Source: Sphingomonas phyllosphaerae (GTDB lineage: Bacteria; Pseudomonadota; Alphaproteobacteria; Sphingomonadales; Sphingomonadaceae). Taken from it: a stretch of DNA of 64,000 nt. The notes beneath the pieces are model-generated. The model worked only from the letters and a program-made list of their open reading frames with translations. It was not told where the DNA came from and ran no database searches. The stretch lies in assembly GCA_036946405.1 (NCBI GenBank), contig JAQIJC010000001.1:1557001-1621000 (forward strand), read 5' to 3'. Shown here one piece after another: positions 17,337 to 25,209 of the stretch (positions are counted from its first letter, which is position 1; every line of letters begins with the position of its first letter). Both the position numbers and the translations under genes were made by a program.

Positions 17337-20300
17337 TCAGCGGGGGGCGGCGTTGCGATCGAGCTTGAGGCGCAGCGTCACGAACGGGCCGCGCCGGGTG
17401 TAGCGGTCCTGCGCGAGATCGCGGTCGCGGTAGCCGCTGACGTTGTAGCCGGCGCTGATCCACAGGTCGCGCACCGGCGAGACGCCGATGTTCGGGCCGG
17501 CGCTGAACGCCAGCGTGCGGCTGGTGATGCCGTGCTGGACCGAGCCTTGCAGGCCGAGATCGACGTGCGCGCCGAGATCGCGGCGGACCTCCGCACCGAC
17601 GATCTGGGTCAGGCCGGTATAGTCGTCCTCGCCGAAGCTGCCGCGGACCCATTTGACGCCATGATAGAGCGTCATCTCGATGCCATGGCCGTCGCCTTCC
17701 GCACCGCTGCGGTAATTGACCGCGATATTGTGGAGCGCGCGGCGCGTCGCCTGGAACAGGTCGCCGTTCGCCGCGATGCCGAGCACGTTGGCGGCGGTCG
17801 TGCCCGCACCGGCGCGGTCGTCACGCCATTGCAATCGCTCGAGAATCGACCAGCGGCTGTCGATCGGCCGCCACGCGAGCGCCGCATCGGCGGTCAGCGA
17901 CGACGCGCTACCGGCCCCGTACCAGCGCACGCCGAGCGCGAGCGACCGGCCTTCGCCGAGCGGGCGCAACAGGTTGGTGGTCAGCCCGAAGCGATTGCCC
18001 TGCGCGCTGGCGCGATATTCGCCGCGGCCGTTCCACGACCAGCGCGCGGCGCGATAGCTGGCGCCCATTGTAATTGCAGCATAATCGCCGCCGCCATTGT
18101 CCTGCACGGTGATGCCGGGGGCGAGCGTGCCGAAGGCATTGAGCGCGGTGGCGGGGTCGGCGTGGCCGCGCAGCGTGGTGCTGGCGTCGAGCGAGGCGTC
18201 GACGATCCAGCGCGTGCCGATCGGGAGCGACTGGCTGAGGCCGTATTGCGCGAACAGACGCGGTGCATTCTCGCCGCCGGACGCCTGTTGATTGAGCGTC
18301 GTCAACAGCTTGCCGCCGGTCCACGGCGCGAGGTCGAAGCCGAGGCGCGCGGTTTGCGCGTCGCGGCCGGCGCCCTGCGCGACTTCGTAGCCGCCGATCA
18401 GCCGGACGCCGGGGGTCAGCCGATAGCCGGCGAGCAGCTGGTGGCGGGCGGGGAAGTCGCGGCTGTCGGTGTCGCCGCCGGGGGCGAATTGCGTCTGTCC
18501 GGTGAGCGTCAGTTTGCCGTCGAGGACCGACTGGGTGCCGCCCAGTGTCAGCAATTGCGAATTGCGGTCGCGCCCGGTGATGCCGCGATCGCTGGCGAGC
18601 TGGGTGCCAGCGAAAATGGTGCCGCGATCGCGCCGAAATTCGAGCCGTGTATCGAGCGCGGTGCGCGTTTCGGGGCCATCGAGCTGTTGCTGGTGCCAGC
18701 CGGTCGCGATCAGCGACAGACGCGGCGCGAGTTGCACGCGGCTGTCGACCCCGACGCGGCGCGCGCCGGCCTCGACGACATTCTGCTGCGAGACGCCGAA
18801 GGCGCGGTCCTGCTGCCGGGCGTAGACCAGCACGTCGGCGCGCGGGCCGTGATGCTCGGCCTCGGCGAGCCAGGCGCGGCCGGCGTCGACGCCGCCGCGC
18901 CCGCCGCTCGCCGCCTCGGCGCGCACTTCGGTGGTGGCGGTCAGCCGCGCGCGCAGGTCGACCGCGAGGAGGTCGGCGGTGGCGGTGGTTTCGTCGTGGA
19001 GCGCGGTCGCGCCGAGTTCGACCTTGCCGCCCGCCAGCCGCACCGCGCCGCGCCCGCCCGCGACCCGCTTTCGGCCGCGGCCGTAGGTTTCATAGTCGAC
19101 GACGATCACGACCGGGTTGAGGCTCGCGTCGCGGGTCAGCACCGGCTCGCGGAAGCGGATCGTGCCCGCGCCGGTGTCAATGTCGTAATCGATGTGGCGC
19201 GTCATGAGCGTGGTGGCGACGATCCGTTCGGGGCGGAAGCGGTCGCGGACCTCGATGCGCAATTTGTCGCTGTTGGGAACGATGTCGCGCGCGGCGAGGC
19301 GATACGGGCCGGACAGGCCGTTGCCGGGGATCTCGTCGCGCGCATAACGCTCGTCGGTGTGCGCGGCGAAGGCGCTGAACAGCAGGCGGCGGCCGTCATA
19401 TTCGGCTTTCACGCCGTTCAGCGTGCGGCTGTAGCGGCCGAGCCGCGTCGCGGTCAGCCCGGTTTCGTAATCGCCGAACAGCGCATAGACGTCGCGACGC
19501 TCCAGCCGCAGGTACAATTTGCGATCGGTGGATGCGTCATAGCCCTGGCGGGTGCCGTCGCCGTAGACGGTGTAATAGCGATCGGGGTCGATCGTGCCGA
19601 GCAGCCCGCGCGTGCGGTCGCGCTGGCGGTCGCTGTCATAGGCGAGCGTCGCGAGCCACGCGCCCTTGATCCGCCCCTTGGCATAGAGCGCGAGCTGTCC
19701 GTCGCGGACCCAGCGCCCGCGCGCGGGCTCGCCGTGGCGGCGCAGCGTGTCGAAGCCGAGCGTGCCCGCGCCGAAGCCGACCACGGTCAGCCCGCGCGCC
19801 GGGGCGGCGAGCCAGCCGGTGACGTCGATCGTGCGGCGGGTGTCGCGGTCGGCGAGGTCGATCTGCGCGCGAACCTGCCCGCTCTGCATCGTCGGTTCGA
19901 GCGCGATGAAGGCGAAGCCGTCGTCGCCGACGACCTGCGCGCTGTGCGTCGCGCCGTCGGCGATCTGGCGGCGCTCCTGCGCGATCGCGATCTCCTCGGC
20001 GACCGCATAGGGGGCGGCGACGCGGACGGTGAGCAGGGTGCCGGCGCGCACCGGCTTTCCCTGCGCATCGGTGGCGCGCAGCGCGAGCAGCGGGCGGGTG
20101 AGGCCGTCGGCGACGAGCCGGCTCTTGTCGGGGACCGCGACGACCTGCACCGGCGCGCCGGCATAATGGACGACCTGCGTCAGCGTCGCGGCGACGCGGC
20201 CATCGGCGTCGAGCACGCGTGCGACCAGCCGGTTGTCACCGGCCACGACCGGCACGCCAGACCAGCGCGCGATCGCGATCGTGCCGCCCGCATCGGTGTC

Positions 20301-22280
20301 GGTGCCGTCGAAGGCGAGCGGGTCGGTGGCGACGCCGTTGATGGTCAATGCGACACGCTGGCCGGGGTGATGCTTGACGACGACGCGGATCGCGGGGGCG
20401 CGCGGATTGTGGTCGGCGGTCGGGAAGAGGAAGGCGGTGCCCGGCGTCTCGCCGACGAACCAGTCGCGGCCCGCGCCCGCCGCCGCGCCGTCGCTGCGGA
20501 CCGCGACCGGCAGCGTGGCGTCGGCGGCGGCGGTGCGCCCGGTCGGGCGCAGCTGGAAGTCGACGCGCTTGAGCAGCCCGCCGTCGCTCTCGACGAAGCG
20601 CGAGGTGGCGCTGCCGGCCTGGCGCGTGTCGGCGTCGCAGGCGACCGGCTCGTGGCTGGCGGGCACCGAGGCGCGGTCGAGCGCGACGACGTGCCGCCCG
20701 GCGCGCACGCCCTCGAAATGGTAGAGCCCGTCCTTGTCGGTGACGACGAACGTGCCGTCCTCGAGCAGCAGCCGGATGCCGCGCACGCCGCGCCGGCCCT
20801 GCGCGGGGTCGCCGCACGCGCCCTCGGTCACGCGGCCGATCACGGTGAAGCCGTCGCTGAACAGCAACGGGCGGACGCGGATCGCCGCGGCAGCCTCGTT
20901 GCCGGTGATGCCCGCGCTGCCGCTCGCCAGCACGCGGTTGACGGTTTCGCCGGGTTTGGCGCCCATCGCGATCGTGACCGCATAGTGCAGTTCGACGGAG
21001 GCGCGCGGGGCGATCATCGGAATGACGAAGTCGAGCTTGTGCGCATCGCTACCGCGCACGGGTTCGTCGACGCCGCGCGTCGAGCCGGGTCGATAGCGCA
21101 AGGCGGCGGGGAGCAGGTCGGTGACGGCCACGTCGCGCGCGGGCATGTCGCCGCGGTTGGTGACGGTGACGCGATACTGGACGACATCGCCGGGCGCGGC
21201 CTCGCGCGTCGAGGCGGTCTTGGTCACGAGCAGGACGGTGTCGCCGCTGCGGTCGAGCGGGATGTCGGAATAGAAGGGCTCGGGCGAGTCGATCGTGAAC
21301 GGCGCGCCGAACGACGCGTCGTTGATGAGGAAGGACTTTCCGCCGGGGTCCCGCAACGTCGCGAGGTCGGCGCGGTCGCGGGTCGAAGGCGCGGAATATT
21401 TGCCCGGCGGGACGACGCGCAGGTGATAGGTGCCGGGCGCGACCAGCGGGAAGCGATAGTTGCCGTTCGAGAACGGGTAATGCCGCCCGCTCGAGTCATA
21501 CGCCTCGCCGCCGCTGATGACGGTCGAGGGATAGGCGCTCATCCCATCGTCGCCATAGACGGTGGCGAGGTTGCCGTTGGCGTCGAGCAGCGACACTTCC
21601 GCGCCGTCGATCAACGCGCCGGTCGCGGAATCGAAGACGTAGCCGGCCGGGTCGACCAGCAGCATCGCTTCGCTGGCGTCGCTGAATTCGTTGCCCTCGA
21701 ACGACATGCGCAGCTTCGGTGTGCGTGAACGGGTGGGATCGCATGCCGACAGTTCCGGATGCTCGCCGCCGCGCGGAACGCCACCGGCGAAGACGCCAGT
21801 GTCCGGGCCGGTTTCGAACAGCGGCAGCTTGAAGGTGCCCCGGTCGGTGTCGACGTCGATATAATCGGCTTCGCGCGTCAGCGGATCGTGGTTGTCGGCG
21901 GGTGCGTCGAGCACGATGATCATCGGCTGACGCGTGTCGATCGTCCGCAGCGGCGCGGCGCGGGCGAGATCGGCGGCGTCGACCGGCGCGGGCGAGAAGC
22001 GCAGCTCCGGCACGGTGTCGCAGCGCATCCCGCTGAACCGATAGCCGATCGGCGGCAGGCGGAAGCTGAGCGACGTCGGGCGGCGCGTGCGGTCGACGTC
22101 GAGCGTCACGGTGTTCGACGCCAGCGTGGTGCGCGCGTCGGGGGCGCCGAAGGAGAGGTGCGCGGTGTTGGTGATGCGCGTCGTCTGCGCCGCGGCGGGC
22201 AGCGTGGCGACCAGGCACAGCGCCGCGATCGCCAGCGCATGGGCATAAGCCAGCAGTGATCGGACGCGGACGACGGGCAT
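17337..22280 (-). CDS. Giant DUF11/SdrD-B surface protein with a C-terminal outer-membrane-barrel-like region
   Basis: The protein has 1647 residues with a signal peptide (about 1-31, ending LPAAAQ). The N-terminal part opens with the RITNTAHLSFGA motif shared with the three upstream proteins. A DUF11 domain lies at about 345-450 (TASTREAAPGDVVQYRVTVT, then TDLLPAALRYRPGSTR). An SdrD-B/carboxypeptidase-regulatory-like domain follows (VTDKDGLYHFEGVRAGRHVV, about 515-540). The last 750 residues alternate hydrophobic and polar positions with many aromatic residues (YYTVYGDGTRQGYDAS..., FVTLRLKLDRNAAPR), as in a beta-barrel. I infer an outer-membrane anchor displaying Ig-like domains. It is the last gene of a leftward four-gene operon, 264 nt after its predecessor. 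Confidence 0.7.
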   Translation of the reverse strand: MPVVRVRSLLAYAHALAIAALCLVATLPAAAQTTRITNTAHLSFGAPDARTTLASNTVTLDVDRTRRPTSLSFRLPPIGYRFSGMRCDTVPELRFSPAPVDAADLARAAPLRTIDTRQPMIIVLDAPADNHDPLTREADYIDVDTDRGTFKLPLFETGPDTGVFAGGVPRGGEHPELSACDPTRSRTPKLRMSFEGNEFSDASEAMLLVDPAGYVFDSATGALIDGAEVSLLDANGNLATVYGDDGMSAYPSTVISGGEAYDSSGRHYPFSNGNYRFPLVAPGTYHLRVVPPGKYSAPSTRDRADLATLRDPGGKSFLINDASFGAPFTIDSPEPFYSDIPLDRSGDTVLLVTKTASTREAAPGDVVQYRVTVTNRGDMPARDVAVTDLLPAALRYRPGSTRGVDEPVRGSDAHKLDFVIPMIAPRASVELHYAVTIAMGAKPGETVNRVLASGSAGITGNEAAAAIRVRPLLFSDGFTVIGRVTEGACGDPAQGRRGVRGIRLLLEDGTFVVTDKDGLYHFEGVRAGRHVVALDRASVPASHEPVACDADTRQAGSATSRFVESDGGLLKRVDFQLRPTGRTAAADATLPVAVRSDGAAAGAGRDWFVGETPGTAFLFPTADHNPRAPAIRVVVKHHPGQRVALTINGVATDPLAFDGTDTDAGGTIAIARWSGVPVVAGDNRLVARVLDADGRVAATLTQVVHYAGAPVQVVAVPDKSRLVADGLTRPLLALRATDAQGKPVRAGTLLTVRVAAPYAVAEEIAIAQERRQIADGATHSAQVVGDDGFAFIALEPTMQSGQVRAQIDLADRDTRRTIDVTGWLAAPARGLTVVGFGAGTLGFDTLRRHGEPARGRWVRDGQLALYAKGRIKGAWLATLAYDSDRQRDRTRGLLGTIDPDRYYTVYGDGTRQGYDASTDRKLYLRLERRDVYALFGDYETGLTATRLGRYSRTLNGVKAEYDGRRLLFSAFAAHTDERYARDEIPGNGLSGPYRLAARDIVPNSDKLRIEVRDRFRPERIVATTLMTRHIDYDIDTGAGTIRFREPVLTRDASLNPVVIVVDYETYGRGRKRVAGGRGAVRLAGGKVELGATALHDETTATADLLAVDLRARLTATTEVRAEAASGGRGGVDAGRAWLAEAEHHGPRADVLVYARQQDRAFGVSQQNVVEAGARRVGVDSRVQLAPRLSLIATGWHQQQLDGPETRTALDTRLEFRRDRGTIFAGTQLASDRGITGRDRNSQLLTLGGTQSVLDGKLTLTGQTQFAPGGDTDSRDFPARHQLLAGYRLTPGVRLIGGYEVAQGAGRDAQTARLGFDLAPWTGGKLLTTLNQQASGGENAPRLFAQYGLSQSLPIGTRWIVDASLDASTTLRGHADPATALNAFGTLAPGITVQDNGGGDYAAITMGASYRAARWSWNGRGEYRASAQGNRFGLTTNLLRPLGEGRSLALGVRWYGAGSASSLTADAALAWRPIDSRWSILERLQWRDDRAGAGTTAANVLGIAANGDLFQATRRALHNIAVNYRSGAEGDGHGIEMTLYHGVKWVRGSFGEDDYTGLTQIVGAEVRRDLGAHVDLGLQGSVQHGITSRTLAFSAGPNIGVSPVRDLWISAGYNVSGYRDRDLAQDRYTRRGPFVTLRLKLDRNAAPR

Positions 22281-22395
22281 GAAGGGTCCCTGCCCGGCGC
22301 GTGGGGGTGCGCCGGGGTGGTTGGTGGGTGGCTGTGATCGTCGCCCCGGATTCTGGCGGGCCTCTGCGAACGTCGGGACGTTGCCCCGAACCTTA

Positions 22396-22492
22396 CGTCA
22401 CCCCGGACGGGTTCCGGGGTCCACGGTTCCGCGACATCAACGGCCTCGCGCGTTTGCGGAACGGTGGATGCCGGAACCAGTCCGGCATGACG
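22396..22492. repeat. Composite intergenic repeat, copy B
   Basis: This 97-bp element is nearly the reverse complement of 5381-5475. It begins CGTCACCCCGGACGGGTTCC and ends CCGGCATGACG, with the shared internal GTTTGCGGAACGGTG. It occupies the gap between two DUF11 genes (22281-22544), in which no gene is visible. Confidence 0.8.
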
Positions 22493-22544
22493 GGTGGAGT
22501 GTCGCAAAGGTCCTGATCGAGCCCGGGACGACGGGGCAGGCGCT

Positions 22545-23681
22545 TTAGTCGATCGTCACCTTGAACGACGCCGCGACCGAGCCGCCGCCGCTGACGCTGG
22601 CGAGGTTGACGGTCACCTTCTTGGCGATGCCGTCGAAGGCGGCGGTGTAGCCGTCGGTTTCGGCGCTGTCGTTGTCGTCGTCGTCTTCGACCGAGCCGTT
22701 GATGTTGCACACACCCAGCGCGCCGGGCGTGCCGATCGAGATCGAGCCGGGCACATAGGTGGTATGGCCGGGAATGACGTCGGCGAGCGTGACGCCGGTC
22801 GCGCCGGTGGTCAGCGTCGCATTGCGGACCAGCAGGCAATATTCGACCGTCGCGCCCGGGATCGCCTTGGGATTGGCGGAGCCGAGCCCGTCCGCCAGCA
22901 CGCGCGCCGACTTGGTGACGCTGAGCGCGACGTTGTTCACCGCGACGTGCCAGCCCGAATAGGCGCGGCCCTGGCCGTTGCGCGCGATATCGCCGAGCAA
23001 CGCGCCATCGCTGTCGTCGTCGGCGAAGACGATGTCGACGATATTGTCGGCACCGGCGAGGTTGAGATCGGTGCCGATCAGCACCGCGCCCTGCGCATTC
23101 GCCTGACCGCCGGCGGCGGCGATGACGTGGAGCGAGTTATAGGCATATCTGGCCCCGGCCTGGTTGGGGACGTTGCCGACGATGAACACGGTCGCCGAGG
23201 CATCGGGGGCGAGTTCGTCGATATAGGTCTGCGTATCGACGCCCGCGTCGTAGCGGCCGTTGCCGTTCGAATCGACATAGGCGCGCAGTGACGTGACGTC
23301 GAAATTGTCGCTGCCGGGGAACAGCCCCAGCGAGATGTTCTGCTGATCGGGGTCGAGCAGGAAATCCTGCACGTCGTTGGTCAGGTTGGTGACCTGGAAG
23401 GTGGTGACGACGTTCTGGTCGCCGAGGTTGACGACGGTCGGCCCGGTCTGCGCGGTGACGACGGTGAAGTTGACCTTCTTGTCGACGACGAACGACGCGG
23501 TGGTCGACTGGATCGACTGGCTGGTGCCGTTGACCGAATAGGTCACCGACGCGGTGTTGTCGATGCGCGTGCCGGCGGTGGTGAGCTGCGCGGCGGGCGT
23601 CTGCGCCTGCGCCGCGCCGCCGCCGAGCGCGGCGGCGGCGACCCCGGCGAGCAGCAGCGCGATGCTTCTCTTCACGAACAT
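22545..23681 (-). CDS. Secreted DUF11-type protein
   Basis: The 378-residue protein has a signal peptide (MFVKRSIALLLAGVAAAALGG..., cleaved near AQA). It has the shared RIDNTASVTYSVNG opening and a segment of acidic calcium-like loops (DSNGNGRYDAGVDTQTYID, then FADDDSDGAL). A DUF11 domain lies at about 250-320 (VNNVALSVTKSARVLADG, then LADVIPGHTTYVPGSISI). The tail is acidic (SVEDDDDNDSAETDGY). Such domains form Ig-like beta-sandwiches on cell surfaces; adhesion or surface-layer roles are plausible but unproven. It lies 37 nt after the 23719 gene in the same direction. Confidence 0.7.
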   Translation of the reverse strand: MFVKRSIALLLAGVAAAALGGGAAQAQTPAAQLTTAGTRIDNTASVTYSVNGTSQSIQSTTASFVVDKKVNFTVVTAQTGPTVVNLGDQNVVTTFQVTNLTNDVQDFLLDPDQQNISLGLFPGSDNFDVTSLRAYVDSNGNGRYDAGVDTQTYIDELAPDASATVFIVGNVPNQAGARYAYNSLHVIAAAGGQANAQGAVLIGTDLNLAGADNIVDIVFADDDSDGALLGDIARNGQGRAYSGWHVAVNNVALSVTKSARVLADGLGSANPKAIPGATVEYCLLVRNATLTTGATGVTLADVIPGHTTYVPGSISIGTPGALGVCNINGSVEDDDDNDSAETDGYTAAFDGIAKKVTVNLASVSGGGSVAASFKVTID

Positions 23682-23718
23682 GGAACGGTCTTTCCTTCAA
23701 CGATAAGGGGGAGGGGGA

Positions 23719-24177
23719 TCACTTGAGCACCGCCTGGAAGGCGAACGTGCCCGACGCGCCGGGCGCGAGCGGGCGCGCGAGGCGCCAGCGGACGTGCGTG
23801 ACGGCGTCCGGCTCGACCGCGCCGAGCTGCGCGAGCGTGCCGTAGCGGTGGCCGTCGACCGACAGTTCGGGTGCCGGGCTGTTCGGCACCGGCGCGCGAT
23901 AGGCGACGCCCTTCGGAACCGGATTGTCGAAGACGAGATCGGCCAGCGGCTGCGCGCCGGTGTTACGATAGGCGAGCGTGAAGACGACGCGGTCGCCGGG
24001 GACGACGCGGTGCGCGGGGACCAAAGCGATCTTCGTGGTGCCGTCGGCGGCGCGCTGCTTCGCCTCGACCATCACCTGCGACGTGACCTGCAGCGGGCCG
24101 GCGGCCATCGCGGGCGAGGTGGCGAGCACGACACCCAGAAGAAAGAGCGAGCGGATGAGCATGACGATGTTCCTCAC
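23719..24177 (-). CDS. Short secreted DUF11-domain protein
   Basis: The 152-residue protein has a signal peptide (LIRSLFLLGVVLATSPAMAA) and essentially one DUF11 domain: VPGDRVVFTLAYRNTGAQPL, then DNPVPKGVAYRAP, and a closing WRLARPLAPGASGTFAFQA. The start codon is GTG in a GTGA overlap (24174-24177) with the upstream gene, so translation is coupled. It is presumably exported to the envelope with its operon partners. It has no cysteine and no membrane anchor. Confidence 0.75.
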   Translation of the reverse strand: MRNIVMLIRSLFLLGVVLATSPAMAAGPLQVTSQVMVEAKQRAADGTTKIALVPAHRVVPGDRVVFTLAYRNTGAQPLADLVFDNPVPKGVAYRAPVPNSPAPELSVDGHRYGTLAQLGAVEPDAVTHVRWRLARPLAPGASGTFAFQAVLK

Positions 24178-25040
24178 AGGATGATGGCGTTGAAGCGGAC
24201 CCGGCGGACCGCGCCGGCGGGCATGTCGCCGAGCGCGACGCGGACGGTGCTGCCGTCGAAGCGGCCGGCATCGGCGAGCGGCTGGTCGTCGAGCATGATG
24301 CTGCCGGGAACGAAGCGCGTTCCCTCCGGCACGGCATCGCTCAGTTCGACCGCGGCGCAGTCGCGCGCGAACCGGGCGGTGACCGTGTAGGTGACGACCG
24401 CGCCGGGGATCGCGCGCGTGCCGCCGCCCGGGGCGGCGACCGACTGCGCCTTGTCGAGCTGCGCGGCGGGGGCGGTGCCGTCGGTCAGCCGAACCGCGGC
24501 GCTCGCGCGGCCGCCGGTCGCGCCCACGGTGGCGGCGGCGGCGGGCTCGGCGGTGGCGGTGGCGGTGATCGTCGCACCGGCGGTCAGCGTGCCGCTGGCG
24601 AGCACGAAGATGCGCTGCTGCGCACCCGCCGCCAGCGTGACGCTGGTGACGATGCGGTCGATCGCGGGATCGTAGCGGCCGTCGCCGTCGGTGTCGGCGG
24701 CGATCGTCGCGACGGTGATGCCGTCGCGGTCGGCGAGTGCGGCGAGGCGATAGACGGTGGCGGCGTTACCGGGGTTGGTGACGGTGAAGGCAAGCGGCAG
24801 CGGCGCCGTGTTCGTGATCGGCGCGGTCGGACGATCGGCGGCGATGGCGGCCTCGACCAGTGCGTCGACCGCGATCGTGACGGTGTTGCTGTCGAGCGAG
24901 GCGGGGGAGGTGGTGCCGGCGGTGTAGGTCAGGCGGGCGGTGTTGGTGATCGCGGTGCCGGCAGGCGTGGTGGCGGCGGCGGGCGTGACGGCCAGCGCCA
25001 CCACGATCGTCATCCACCACCCCGTCCCGCGTCGCGTCAT
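24174..25040 (-). CDS. Secreted DUF11-type protein, first gene of the operon
   Basis: The 288-residue protein has a signal peptide (MTRRGTGWWMTIVVALAVTPAAA) and the ITNTARLTYTAGT opening motif common to the family. A DTDGDGRYDPAIDR loop resembles a calcium-binding dockerin-type loop. A C-terminal DUF11 domain follows (GAVVTYTVTARFARDC, then LSDAVPEGTRFVPGSI). GTGAGGATTTCG before ATG 25040 makes this start better than the in-frame GTG at 25052. It heads a leftward operon of four related secreted proteins (25040 to 17337). Confidence 0.7.
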   Translation of the reverse strand: MTRRGTGWWMTIVVALAVTPAAATTPAGTAITNTARLTYTAGTTSPASLDSNTVTIAVDALVEAAIAADRPTAPITNTAPLPLAFTVTNPGNAATVYRLAALADRDGITVATIAADTDGDGRYDPAIDRIVTSVTLAAGAQQRIFVLASGTLTAGATITATATAEPAAAATVGATGGRASAAVRLTDGTAPAAQLDKAQSVAAPGGGTRAIPGAVVTYTVTARFARDCAAVELSDAVPEGTRFVPGSIMLDDQPLADAGRFDGSTVRVALGDMPAGAVRRVRFNAIIL

Positions 25041-25209
25041 CGAAATCCTCACATGCCCGTTGTGGGCGCGAGGGTCGTTCAGCGGCCGAAGTGGTTAAGC
25101 AGATGATAGCCACGCCTCTGAACCATGAGCGGATTCGACCTAAGTCTTACGCTGCGGCGGCAAAGGGGCGCGGGCCGCGACCGTCCGGGGACGGCCGCGG
25201 CGGTGCGGC

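Noticed and set aside
17325..21728. 1467-residue open frame on the plus strand opposite the giant DUF11 protein
   Set aside because: It is a shadow frame with low-complexity Arg/Ala/Gly-rich translation; the opposite strand has signal peptide, DUF11 and barrel features.
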